Source: Catenibacillus sp964565805
GTDB lineage: Bacteria; Bacillota; Clostridia; Lachnospirales; Lachnospiraceae
DNA: 64,000 nt
Assembly (NCBI GenBank): GCA_964565805.1
Contig: CAZMGH010000007.1
Span: forward strand, 1-64,000
Direction of reading: 5' to 3'
Notes under the pieces: generated by a model
Told to the model about the DNA's origin: nothing
Databases searched by the model: none
What the model saw: the letters and a program-made list of their open reading frames with translations, nothing else
Made by a program: the position numbers and the translations under genes
Shown: positions 52,142 through 61,141 of the stretch, one piece after another
Numbering within the stretch: the first letter of the stretch is position 1
Layout of the letters: the number at the start of each line of letters is the position of its first letter

Positions 52142-53068
52142 ATGAGAGAGCCTGTTCTGGTGATCATGGCTGCAGGTATGGGCAGCCGCTATGGCGGTCT
52201 GAAACAGATCGATCCTTTAAACGCCCAGGGGGATATTATCATTGATTTTTCAATTTACGATGCTATGAGAGCTGGCTTTAAAAAGGTCATATTTATTATA
52301 AAAAAGGAACTGGAAAAGGATTTTAAAGAGCGGGTAGGCGATAAAGTTTCCAGATATATGGAAGTGGAATACGTTTACCAGGATATTCACAATATCCCGG
52401 CAGACTTTTGCGTGCCGGAAGGCCGGGTAAAACCCTGGGGGACTGGACATGCTGTTTTAAGTTGTATCAACAGCATCCAGGGTCCCTTTGCAGTCATTAA
52501 CGCGGATGATTATTATGGCTGGCAGGCTTTTAAAGTAATCTACGATTATCTGGCGTCCAATCCGGATGATGACCAGTACCGCTATGCTATGGTAGGCTAT
52601 CGTGTGGAAAATACTTTGACAGATTTTGGATATGTATCCCGGGGCGTGTGTGCTACAGATGACCAGGGGATGCTTGTGGGAATCCATGAGCGCACTCGCA
52701 TTGAGAAGCAGGGCGATGGCGCAGCTTATACAGAAGACGATGGCCGGACATGGGCTCAGATTCCTAAGGAAAGCATAGTTTCCATGAATTTGTGGGGATT
52801 TAATCAGAGTATGCTCACAGAACTAAAAGACCGTTTCTCCGGATTTTTGGAAAACGGCCTGAAGACAAATCCTGAAAAATGTGAATATTTTCTGCCTAAC
52901 GTGGTTGGACAGCTGCTGGATGAAGGAAAGGCGACCGTCAAGGTGCTGCCCTGCGAGGACCGGTGGTACGGCGTAACTTACCGGGAAGATAAGCCTATAG
53001 TTGTTAAAGCCATTGAGGACATGAAACAGCGGGGAGAATACCCGGAAGTTTTATGGCCTGAAAAATAG
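52142..53068 (+). CDS. Sugar-phosphate nucleotidyltransferase-like protein
   Basis: A 308-residue protein with the NTP_transferase N-terminal loop VIMAAGMGSRYGGLKQIDPL (G-x-G-x-R), then WGTGHAVLSC, NADDYYGWQAF (metal-binding Asp pair) and a C-terminal substrate region. It resembles glucose-1-phosphate-type pyrophosphorylases but does not match GalU, RfbA or GlmU closely; the sugar is unknown. ATG 52142 and ATG 52133 are both in frame; the spacing from GAGAGG favours 52142. A terminator follows. Confidence 0.85.
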   Translation: MREPVLVIMAAGMGSRYGGLKQIDPLNAQGDIIIDFSIYDAMRAGFKKVIFIIKKELEKDFKERVGDKVSRYMEVEYVYQDIHNIPADFCVPEGRVKPWGTGHAVLSCINSIQGPFAVINADDYYGWQAFKVIYDYLASNPDDDQYRYAMVGYRVENTLTDFGYVSRGVCATDDQGMLVGIHERTRIEKQGDGAAYTEDDGRTWAQIPKESIVSMNLWGFNQSMLTELKDRFSGFLENGLKTNPEKCEYFLPNVVGQLLDEGKATVKVLPCEDRWYGVTYREDKPIVVKAIEDMKQRGEYPEVLWPEK

Positions 53069-53135
53069 AACATTGCGAATGATCCTATAGGAACGCGGTC
53101 TCCTTGATCCGCCCATACTGGGAACCGCTTACGGA

Positions 53136-53180
53136 AAAGCCCGGACAGAAAGGAATAAAATCCTCTGTTTGGGCTTTATT
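53136..53180 (+). terminator. Terminator after the nucleotidyltransferase gene
   Basis: Arms 53136-53149 and 53164-53177 (AAAGCCCGGACAGA / TCTGTTTGGGCTTT) with two G-T pairs, followed by a T-rich stretch. Confidence 0.8.
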
Positions 53181-53383
53181 TACGCGACGATTTAATGGGG
53201 CGTTGTTTCCAGCGGATGGCCTCAAGAATGGAAAGAAAGGTCGGATGGACGTTATTGTATAAAATGGACATTTGTGATAAAATTTTTACCGTATAGGAAA
53301 TGTGATTGTTCAAACTGTTACAAATCATTTGGAGATTTTATGGGATATTGACAGGAATTATGGAGGGACGGTGATAAAATAGG
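53181..53383 (+). other. Upstream region of the sensor kinase gene
   Basis: AT-rich, no gene. TTGACA at 53347 and TAAAAT near 53374 are 21 bases apart, too far for a normal promoter. No promoter can be called. Confidence 0.4.
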
Positions 53384-55087
53384 ATGAAAAAAAAGATCTC
53401 ATTAAACCGGTTTTTGTCTATTTTTACCGGGGTCATCTGTTCGATCATTATTTTCTTTTTGCTGATCATTGATATTTTTCTTATTACTAGGTATCAGAAA
53501 GAAGTACGGACTTCAGAAGAAAGCGTTCTTGAGGAATATACAGAACGGTGCGGTGAGGCTTTTTCAAAAATTTCTGATTATATCGATGATATTTATGCTA
53601 ACGATAATGGATTCGCAAAGTTGTCAGGGTCATTAAATCCTGAAGAATCCTATGATATTGTTTATGATCTGGATTTTGAACTGAGGGCAAAGCTGCGGCT
53701 GGAGGAAACTTTGTCCGGATATATTCTATTCTATGAAAATTTGGACAAAGTTCGGTATTATTCAGACGATGACGCTGTATCTTATGATGATATGAATCAT
53801 CTAAAAACTGTAGTATCAGCTTTATTAGAATCCGGGAGCAGTAATGGGATATGGACATTTACAGAGATTAACGGAAATGTTTATGGAATATGGCTTAGGA
53901 TCCGGGGAAATGCAGCCATTGCAGCGTTTTGCGGTCTTTCATGGGTTAGCGTACAGCTTCCGGAGACTATGGGATCTGTTGATGATATTATATTTATATG
54001 GGACGGACAGCTCCTGGGGGAGAACAATCCGGATAAATATGATCATCTGCCATCAATAACAGAAAATTATGATCAGAGTTTTCGGGAACTGAATGGAGGG
54101 TGTTACGTCTATGGCAGCCGGATTGAAAACAGCGATCTTTGGATATGTATGACTGTACCTGTAACACTATTTACATATATGGGCATCCCTCAGTTGATCA
54201 TGGTCTTTTTTACAGCCTGCAGCCTTATTGTTATTTTCATGATCTACAGGTACTTACGCAGAGGTATGATCTTCCCTTTAAAAGATCTGATTCATGTGAT
54301 GAATCAGATCCAGGAGGGCGTGTGGGACGCCCGGATGGAGGGAGAAAATTCTTTTGAAGAACTAGAGCAGGTGAACGAAACTTTGGAAGTGATGGTATCA
54401 GAGATCAAGAAGCAAAAGCTTTTGTCTTATGAGCAGACGATTGAAAAGCAGAAAGCCCAGCTCCAATATCTTCAGCTCCAGTTAAAACCCCATTTTTATT
54501 TAAATGGACTGAAAACTTTAAATGTACTTTTCAGAAATGGGGATGCTGACCTGGGTGAAGGATTGATCCTGCGGCTGTCAGAGCATTTAAGATACCTTTT
54601 ACAGTCTGAACGGGAATTGGTTCCCCTGGAAAGCGAAATTAATTATGTGAAAAACTATGTCCAGCTTCAAACGGACATGACTGGACGTTCTTTTTCTGTA
54701 CAATGGGAAGTGGATCAGGAAAGAAAATCCTGGATGGTGCCTACTTTATGTATCCAGACGTTTGTAGAAAACAGTTTTAAATATGCCAGGCTGGGAAGCG
54801 CGGATATGGAGCTGGTGATACGGATTTATATTAATGAACTGGATACGGAAGAAGGCCTGTATTTGGATATTCGTATTCATGATAATGGCTCCGGCTATCC
54901 GGAGGAGGTTTTGGATGAAATTAACAGAGAACCGGAAGAAGGCAGCAGAATGGTGGGAATCAACAATATCAAGCGGAGATGTCTGCTGATTTATAAAGAT
55001 AAGGTCGAATTTTTCTTTTACAATGATCAAGGGGCCCGAAGTGAAATGATCCTCCCCCTTGCTGTACATGAGAAGGTGAAAAAATGA
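53384..55087 (+). CDS. Sensor histidine kinase (YesM-like)
   Basis: A 567-residue membrane sensor. Helices at about 12-37 and 253-280 flank an extracytoplasmic sensing domain of about 215 residues. A HAMP-like segment (about 285-340) leads to the His_kinase domain, with the phosphorylated His370 in LKPHFYLNGLKTL. HATPase_c follows (N-box NSFKYA, G-box DNGSGYPEEV and MVGINNIKRR). The YesM family controls carbohydrate genes. The gene ends overlapping the response regulator start by four bases. No clear ribosome binding site is seen before the ATG. Confidence 0.9.
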   Translation: MKKKISLNRFLSIFTGVICSIIIFFLLIIDIFLITRYQKEVRTSEESVLEEYTERCGEAFSKISDYIDDIYANDNGFAKLSGSLNPEESYDIVYDLDFELRAKLRLEETLSGYILFYENLDKVRYYSDDDAVSYDDMNHLKTVVSALLESGSSNGIWTFTEINGNVYGIWLRIRGNAAIAAFCGLSWVSVQLPETMGSVDDIIFIWDGQLLGENNPDKYDHLPSITENYDQSFRELNGGCYVYGSRIENSDLWICMTVPVTLFTYMGIPQLIMVFFTACSLIVIFMIYRYLRRGMIFPLKDLIHVMNQIQEGVWDARMEGENSFEELEQVNETLEVMVSEIKKQKLLSYEQTIEKQKAQLQYLQLQLKPHFYLNGLKTLNVLFRNGDADLGEGLILRLSEHLRYLLQSERELVPLESEINYVKNYVQLQTDMTGRSFSVQWEVDQERKSWMVPTLCIQTFVENSFKYARLGSADMELVIRIYINELDTEEGLYLDIRIHDNGSGYPEEVLDEINREPEEGSRMVGINNIKRRCLLIYKDKVEFFFYNDQGARSEMILPLAVHEKVKK

Positions 55088-56364
55088 ATTTGCTTATTGT
55101 AGATGATCAGAAACTTATTGCGGATAATCTAAGAACAGTCATTAACTGGACTGAAATGGGTATTTCCCGGGTGTTTTCAGCCTACAGCGCCAGAGAGGCG
55201 CGTCTTGTCATGCGTAATTTTGAAATCGATATATTGATCACAGACATAGAGATGCCGGAAGAGGATGGACTGGCGCTGTTTTCCTGGGCTAAGGAAAACT
55301 ATCCGGATCTTATTGGTATATTTTTAACCTCCCATGCAGACTTCAAATATGCCAAAACGGCTATACAGCTTCGGGGGTTTGACTATATTTTGCAGCCTGC
55401 GCCTAAAGAAGAAGTGTGCCGGGTGGTGGAAAAGGCTATCGCGCATATGGAATATACCAATAAGATTCATAGGATTGAAAAACATTCCAGACGTATGTCC
55501 GATCAGCTCAATTGGGTATTAGATCTTATGGTGGGAAATATCCTGGAGGGAAGAGTGGAGGAAAACTGTGAAATGTTTACCCATCTTCAGCAATATTTTA
55601 GTATGGATTATACCCGCTGTATATTTTGGCCGGTATGGGTCCAGATCCGGCATTTTAAAAAAGCCGGGATCAGTTGGGACGGAATGTTGATCCGTATGGT
55701 CTTTTGTAATGTGTTAGATGAAATATTTTCTGCTCAAAGCGTAAAGGTCTGTGTAGGTACGGACCGTAAGCTGGGCTACTTACTTTTTGTTGCGGGAGAA
55801 TCAGGCGGTATGGAGACTTTTACATGGGAAGAGGGAATGGCGGCCTTTACAGATTTCATCAATAAATATATGGATTTTACCGTCAGTGTTTATCCTGAGA
55901 AAGAACCTATGGAGGTTTATAAAAATAACCGGATCACAGCTATGCGGAATCGAAGAGGCGGATCTGGAGCAGGGAAAATAGGGATTTTCTGGGAGGATCC
56001 TGTTCAGGATCCTGAACAGGCGGACATGGAAGAACGGATACGCCAGGCAGGAGAATATATTCGGGAGCATTTAAATCAAAGCGTTACCCGGGCGCAGATG
56101 GCAGAAATGCTCCATCTGAATGAGGAATATTTTTCCAGGGTTTTTAAAAAATACACAGGATATACATTTAAAGATTTTCAGACTATGGAGCGGATAAATC
56201 AGGCAAAACGCCTTCTGGAACATTCCCGTTTTTCAATCAGTATCATTGCGTCAAAGGTAGGCTATGACAATTTTTCCTACTTTTCCAGAACTTTCAAAAA
56301 AATGACAGGAGAACTGCCTCAGGAATATAGAAAGTCGAGAACTCAAAAACAGCGCAAACCGTGA
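55084..56364 (+). CDS. Response regulator with AraC-type DNA-binding domain (YesN-like)
   Basis: A 426-residue regulator paired with the YesM-like kinase. The receiver domain (1-120) has DD at 7-8, the phosphate-accepting Asp54 in LITDIEMPEEDG, and Lys in the expected end region. A middle domain of about 200 residues has no clear family. The C-terminal AraC HTH (about 325-420) contains VTRAQMAEMLHLNEEYFSRVFKKYTG and ISIIASKVGYDNFSYFSRTFKK. Its likely target is the transporter operon just downstream. The ATG overlaps the kinase stop (ATGA). Confidence 0.92.
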   Translation: MNLLIVDDQKLIADNLRTVINWTEMGISRVFSAYSAREARLVMRNFEIDILITDIEMPEEDGLALFSWAKENYPDLIGIFLTSHADFKYAKTAIQLRGFDYILQPAPKEEVCRVVEKAIAHMEYTNKIHRIEKHSRRMSDQLNWVLDLMVGNILEGRVEENCEMFTHLQQYFSMDYTRCIFWPVWVQIRHFKKAGISWDGMLIRMVFCNVLDEIFSAQSVKVCVGTDRKLGYLLFVAGESGGMETFTWEEGMAAFTDFINKYMDFTVSVYPEKEPMEVYKNNRITAMRNRRGGSGAGKIGIFWEDPVQDPEQADMEERIRQAGEYIREHLNQSVTRAQMAEMLHLNEEYFSRVFKKYTGYTFKDFQTMERINQAKRLLEHSRFSISIIASKVGYDNFSYFSRTFKKMTGELPQEYRKSRTQKQRKP

Positions 56365-56542
56365 TTTAAAGTCACAAAGTGAATAATTATTATCACAAAA
56401 ATAGCAGATAAAAAAGAACAGCCCTGGTAATATTGTACATGTAATTAGGACAGATGCCATGGTACCCCTTGACGCGCTGATCAAAATATATGGCATGGAA
56501 TGTAAAAATCCCAAATGGGGAAGGAAATGGAGGATTTTGCTT

Positions 56543-58054
56543 ATGAAATTAAAAAGAGTTATGGGATGGTTATTGTCATCGGTAATGATCGTTTCACTGG
56601 CAGCCTGTGGGGGGAGCAGTGATACCGGAGACAGCGGCAGCAGTGAAAGCAGTGAAAATAGTGAAAGCAGTGCATCAGCAGTAGATACCAGTGATATGGT
56701 GACTGTGCAGATAGCCTTGCCGTCATTTTATGACATGACAGACGCGCCCATGGTTAATGAGGCGATTAATGAAATCCTTGCAGAACGTTACGGCATCCAG
56801 TGTGAGATCACTTTTATTAGTATCGGATCCTGGAGCCAGCAGTCCAATCTTCTTTTGACCGGTGATGAAGTGGATGTGATTGCTTTCTATACGCTCCCAT
56901 TGACGACTTATGTGTCTAATGGCCAGTGTCTTCCATTAGATGACTATGTTGCTTCAGCCAGTGATGAGTTCAAAGCTCTGTTTACTGAGGAGCAGATGGA
57001 TGGCTGTAAAATTAACGGAATACAATATTCAATTCCCAACCTGAGAAATTATGGCAGTATATATGTTTGTTTCTTCGATGAGGAAAAGCTTACAGAGCTT
57101 GGTTATGATGTTGAAGATATTACAACAATGGATGACGTGGAGGAAGTCCTTTATGCGGCTAATGAAGCGTATCCTGACATTTATACGGTTGTACCTCAGT
57201 CTGCGTCTACCTTCTGCAATGGGTGGACTTGGGAAGGTCTTGGCGATAATGAGATGATTGGTGTTTTAGGAAACCAAGGGCAGGATGAAACCGTTGTAGA
57301 CATTTTTGAACTTGACGAATTTATCGAATTCTGTAACTATACACATCAGTGGTACACGGATGGCCTGATTATGGGCGATGCTTTGAGTAATCAGGAAACT
57401 GGAACAACAATGATCCAAAATGGCGCGGCATTTGCTTGTTTCAGTAATCGTGCTAATGAAACGCCCCCAGAAGGCCTTACTCAGGCAGTTCTCGTAGAAA
57501 ATTGGACGCCTAGCGCGAATATTAGCACATTAAGTTACGGGATCAATGCATTATCCTCTCATCCAGATGAAGCGTGGACTTTGTTGGAAGCTCTTTATAC
57601 AGATACAGAGGTTATGACACTATTAATTGACGGTATTGAAGATGTCCATTATGTCTTAAATGATGATGGAAGCGCCTCCTATCCGGAGGGTGTAACAACA
57701 ACAACAAGTACCTACGGCAATGCAACAACCTATTGGGCGATGCCTTATGCAGATGGGGTTCCGCCAATTGATACTTTGGGCAGCGCTACGTTTTTTGATG
57801 ATTTGATCGAGTTCAATAATGAGTCACTGCTTTCCAAGGGCACAGGCTATGTTTTGGATACAGAAAGTTCGGGAATCACAGATCAGTATACCGCATGCCT
57901 GAATGTTTTGGAGAAGTATTATGATGGATTGATGAACGGCGTTCTGGATCCGGATACATACATGGAACAGGCCCATCAGGAAATGGTAGATGCCGGTATT
58001 GAAGATATTATTGCAGTAAAGCAGGCGGCGCTTGATGAATTGTTAGGAAAATAA
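56543..58054 (+). CDS. Extracellular solute-binding lipoprotein (family 1, sugar importer)
   Basis: A 503-residue lipoprotein. Signal: KLKRVMGWLLSSVMIVSLAACGG; Cys at about 23. Ser/Glu/Asp-rich spacer (about 24-50), then the binding protein (VTVQIALPSFYDMTDAPMVNEAI). It is of the LplA/YtcQ type that binds oligosaccharides. The ATG at 56543 follows TGGAGG; the longer frame to 56459 has no site. The permease genes follow after a perfect hairpin. Upstream two-component genes likely regulate it. Confidence 0.92.
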   Translation: MKLKRVMGWLLSSVMIVSLAACGGSSDTGDSGSSESSENSESSASAVDTSDMVTVQIALPSFYDMTDAPMVNEAINEILAERYGIQCEITFISIGSWSQQSNLLLTGDEVDVIAFYTLPLTTYVSNGQCLPLDDYVASASDEFKALFTEEQMDGCKINGIQYSIPNLRNYGSIYVCFFDEEKLTELGYDVEDITTMDDVEEVLYAANEAYPDIYTVVPQSASTFCNGWTWEGLGDNEMIGVLGNQGQDETVVDIFELDEFIEFCNYTHQWYTDGLIMGDALSNQETGTTMIQNGAAFACFSNRANETPPEGLTQAVLVENWTPSANISTLSYGINALSSHPDEAWTLLEALYTDTEVMTLLIDGIEDVHYVLNDDGSASYPEGVTTTTSTYGNATTYWAMPYADGVPPIDTLGSATFFDDLIEFNNESLLSKGTGYVLDTESSGITDQYTACLNVLEKYYDGLMNGVLDPDTYMEQAHQEMVDAGIEDIIAVKQAALDELLGK

Positions 58055-58060
58055 AGTCGT

Positions 58061-58096
58061 TAAGGAAATGGATGTGATACCACATCCATTTCCTTA
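58061..58096 (+). other. Perfect 16-bp intercistronic stem-loop between binding protein and permease genes
   Basis: Arms 58061-58076 and 58081-58096 pair with no mismatch around a 4-base ATAC loop. The ribosome binding site AGGAGTG begins four bases later. No T-run follows. Its position suits 3'-end protection of the upstream transcript and lower expression of the permease genes. Confidence 0.75.
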
Positions 58097-58112
58097 TATA
58101 GGAGTGATACTA

Positions 58113-59063
58113 TTGAAGGATATTGTATTAACGGATAAAAAACCGAAAAGAAAAAAAATTAAAAATCTGAAAATGAAGCTGGCCCTGTTTTCCATGATGA
58201 TCCCAGGAGCAGTCTACCTGATCATTAACAACTATATTCCTATGCTGGGTCTTCAGATCGCGTTTAAACGTTTTAATTACAGCGATGGGGTGTGGGGAAG
58301 TCCCTGGACAGGCCTTTCAAATTTTACCTATTTGTTTAAAACAAAAGATGCCCTGATCATGACGCGAAACACGATTTTGTATAATCTGGTGTTTATCATC
58401 CTTGGAACAACTTTTGCGGTAGTTATAGCTATTATACTTAACGAGATACGAAGCTCTAAGATGAAGAAATTATATCAGATCCTGTTTCTCATCCCGTACC
58501 TGATTTCCATGGTTGTTGTCAGTTATATTGTTTTTGCTTTTTTAAGCTATGATAATGGATTTATTAACAACAGCATACTTGAAGCTATGGGAGGCAGCGG
58601 GATCAACTGGTATACAGAGCCAAAATATTGGCCCTTTATTTTAACAATTGTGTATCTTTGGAAAAATTTCGGTTACCAGAGTATTATTTATTTTGCTACA
58701 GTTATTGGAATCGATTCGTCCCTGTATGAAGCTGCCGTAATCGATGGAGCCAACAGCTGGCAGCGGATCTGGCATGTGACGCTCCCAGGTTTAAAGACCA
58801 CCATTATTACACTGACACTTTTAAGTGTGGGACGTATATTTTATTCGGATTTCGCCCTGTTTTATCAGGTACCCCAGGACTCAGGAGTCTTGTCTTCGGT
58901 TACACAGACGATCGATGTGTATGTATACAAGGGTCTGACTCAGCTTAATGATGTCGGCCGCTCATCGGCTGCCGGTTTTTATCAGTCCATTGTAGGCTTT
59001 GTCATGGTACTGTTGGCGAATCTTATTGTCCGCAAAGTAGATTCAGATAGCGCGTTGTTTTAA
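58113..59063 (+). CDS. Carbohydrate ABC permease, LplB type
   Basis: A 316-residue permease with six helices. The EAA loop is IDSSLYEAAVIDGANSWQRIWHVTLPGLKTT near residue 215. The N terminus is basic (LKDIVLTDKKPKRKKIKN). The TTG at 58113 is preferred, six bases after AGGAGTG; the ATG at 58068 lies within the hairpin and would have no site. With the next gene it forms the two-permease core. No ATPase gene is present in the cluster, so a shared one (such as MsmK type) elsewhere is required. Confidence 0.9.
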   Translation: MKDIVLTDKKPKRKKIKNLKMKLALFSMMIPGAVYLIINNYIPMLGLQIAFKRFNYSDGVWGSPWTGLSNFTYLFKTKDALIMTRNTILYNLVFIILGTTFAVVIAIILNEIRSSKMKKLYQILFLIPYLISMVVVSYIVFAFLSYDNGFINNSILEAMGGSGINWYTEPKYWPFILTIVYLWKNFGYQSIIYFATVIGIDSSLYEAAVIDGANSWQRIWHVTLPGLKTTIITLTLLSVGRIFYSDFALFYQVPQDSGVLSSVTQTIDVYVYKGLTQLNDVGRSSAAGFYQSIVGFVMVLLANLIVRKVDSDSALF

Positions 59064-59081
59064 AGAAAGGAGGCAAAAGGT

Positions 59082-59978
59082 ATGGAATCTGTTGTTTCCC
59101 ACAATAAAATCGGACAGTTTTTTATGCATTTAATATGTATACTTTTATGTATTGCCTGTGTAGCGCCTTTTGTTCTGCTTATTGTATCTTCTCTGACAGA
59201 GGAGGCTACATTAATGAGGAACGGATATAACTTCTGGCCGGAAGTGTGGAGTCTGGAAACTTACCTGTATATTTTAAGAAAGGGTTCAACTATTTTGAGA
59301 GCTTACGGGATCACGGTGTTTGTGACCGTTGTTGGAACTACGGTCAGTATTTTGATCACGTTGATGTTTGCATACCCTTTGTCCAGAAAGGAACTTCCTT
59401 TCCGGTATCAGCTGTCATTTTTTGTGTTTTTTACAATGCTTTTTAATGGCGGTCTGATTCCTACATATATGATGTATACCAATACTTTTCATATTAAAAA
59501 TACGATTTTTGCGCTGATCATTCCGTCATTGCTTATGAATGCTTTTTATGTAATGATGATGCGATCCTACTTTACGTCCAATATTCCGGATGAATTGGTG
59601 GAAGCCGCAAGGATTGACGGCGCGGGAGAATATAAAATTTTATTCCGGATCGTAATCCCGCTATCTATTCCTATGGTGGCAACGCTGACCTTAATGGTCG
59701 GTCTGGGCTACTGGAATGACTGGCTGAACGGTCTGTATTATTTAACAGATACAAGCTTGTTTAGTATACAAAATGTTTTGAATAAAATGATCACTGATGT
59801 ACAATTCCTGGCAACCAACGCAAGTTCACTGGCCTCATCTGTGGATACGTCAAGTTTGCCAAGCGTTGGGATCCGTATGGCCATTGCCGTTATCGGCGTC
59901 CTGCCGATTCTGGTAATATATCCGTTCTTCCAGAGATATTTTGTAAAAGGTATTGTTGTGGGCGGCGTGAAAGGATAA
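59082..59978 (+). CDS. Carbohydrate ABC permease, LplC/YtcP type
   Basis: A 298-residue permease with six helices and the EAA loop DELVEAARIDGAGEYKILFRIVIPLSIP. The C-terminal helix is followed by QRYFVKGIVVGGVKG, the YtcP-type ending. AAAGGAGG precedes the ATG. Coupled to the LplB-type permease 18 bases upstream. Confidence 0.93.
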   Translation: MESVVSHNKIGQFFMHLICILLCIACVAPFVLLIVSSLTEEATLMRNGYNFWPEVWSLETYLYILRKGSTILRAYGITVFVTVVGTTVSILITLMFAYPLSRKELPFRYQLSFFVFFTMLFNGGLIPTYMMYTNTFHIKNTIFALIIPSLLMNAFYVMMMRSYFTSNIPDELVEAARIDGAGEYKILFRIVIPLSIPMVATLTLMVGLGYWNDWLNGLYYLTDTSLFSIQNVLNKMITDVQFLATNASSLASSVDTSSLPSVGIRMAIAVIGVLPILVIYPFFQRYFVKGIVVGGVKG

Positions 59979-60013
59979 TGTTTGTTTTAACCGCATTGGA
60001 GGAGGAATTTTAA

Positions 60014-60916
60014 GTGGCAAAAGAGGATAATAGGAAACCGGATTATACAGATCTGGATTGGAGCGCCCTGATCGCTGACCGCACTGAAAAATGGACGATA
60101 ATGCTTAAAACTGTGGAAGAGAGAGGGTGGAAGTCTTTTCCGCTCCGTGAGGACAAAGGGTTTACGTCAAAGTTGATCTTACTTCCTGTACACGAAAGGT
60201 CAAAACAAGGACTTCTTATTGTTTGTGCCGGAGGCGGATTTATGTTTAAGTCTCCGAATGAGGCGCTTCCTGTTGCCGAGTTTTTCCATGATCAGGGAAT
60301 CAATGCTGCTATTTTAGATTATCATGTAGATCCCCAAAGTCCTATGGGGAAAAATGAAGATATTAGACTTTCCGCTGGTGAGGATGGCCTGGCAGCTGTT
60401 CGGTTTGCCCGAGCTCACAGCCATGAACTGGGAATTTTACCGGATAAGATAGCAATTGGCGGTTTTTCTGCCGGAGGCATGATTTCTGCTATGGCGGCCA
60501 CTATGTTTGATCAGGAGGATAAAAATACAGTGGGACCGTTGCGGGGAACTTCCTCCAGGCCGGATGCGGCATTGATTCTATACGGAGCTATGTCTCAAAC
60601 GGGTATAGGAAGCAGTGTAGGGCAGTATGATCCAAAACTTCAGGCGCAAAAGTGCAGGATCGATCCTATAAGAAATATAAAGTCTGACTGTCCGCCCATG
60701 TTTGTTTTTCAGACGCATAAAGACGATCCCCGCCACGCGCTGCTGTTTTGCTATGAGCTGGCGTGCTATGGAGTCCCTTATGAGATCCATACCTTCGAGG
60801 ACGGCCCTCACGGAGGCGGTCTTTATGACGGAAAAACGGAGGATTTTCCTTTATTTGAACATACGGCCCGGTGGGCGCCTTTGGCAGTTTCCTGGCTGAA
60901 GCAAAAAGGTTTTTAA
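60014..60916 (+). CDS. Alpha/beta hydrolase, carbohydrate esterase-like
   Basis: A 300-residue cytoplasmic hydrolase with no signal peptide. The oxyanion-hole block is VCAGGGFMFKSPNEA (residues 70-84), the nucleophile elbow GFSAG with Ser152, and the catalytic His in DGPHGGG near residue 268. The fold matches BD-FAE/Axe-like esterases, which remove acetyl or feruloyl groups from sugars; the substrate is not shown. GTG at 60014 has GGAGGAGG upstream. It ends the transporter operon. Confidence 0.85.
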   Translation: MAKEDNRKPDYTDLDWSALIADRTEKWTIMLKTVEERGWKSFPLREDKGFTSKLILLPVHERSKQGLLIVCAGGGFMFKSPNEALPVAEFFHDQGINAAILDYHVDPQSPMGKNEDIRLSAGEDGLAAVRFARAHSHELGILPDKIAIGGFSAGGMISAMAATMFDQEDKNTVGPLRGTSSRPDAALILYGAMSQTGIGSSVGQYDPKLQAQKCRIDPIRNIKSDCPPMFVFQTHKDDPRHALLFCYELACYGVPYEIHTFEDGPHGGGLYDGKTEDFPLFEHTARWAPLAVSWLKQKGF

Positions 60917-60927
60917 AAGATTCTATG

Positions 60928-60970
60928 GGCTGTGAAATAACGGAAATTCAAATTTCCGGTTTTTACAGCC
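60928..60970 (+). terminator. Terminator of the transporter operon
   Basis: GGCTGTGAAA...CGGAAA (60928-60946) pairs with TTTCCG...TTTTACAGCC (60953-60970), with a T-run inside the right arm and T-rich DNA after. Confidence 0.75.
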
Positions 60971-61061
60971 TGTCTTATTGGTTATTATTTTTCTTGTTCA
61001 CCTCTACTTATTCTTGAAATCCCCAACAAAATGGTATACAATAATACAATGATACTAAAAA

Positions 61062-61136
61062 GATGGCCTAAGAAGGAGGAAATCCCCTGAGGGGATACCC
61101 TTATGGCCTTAAAAGGATGGCCTAAGAAGGAGGAAA
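61062..61136 (+). repeat. Duplicated 21-base segment with ribosome binding site
   Basis: A 21-base unit is repeated exactly with period 54 (61062-61082 and 61116-61136); both copies contain AAGGAGGAAA. The second serves as the site of the isocitrate dehydrogenase gene. Confidence 0.75.
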
Positions 61137-61141
61137 AAATC

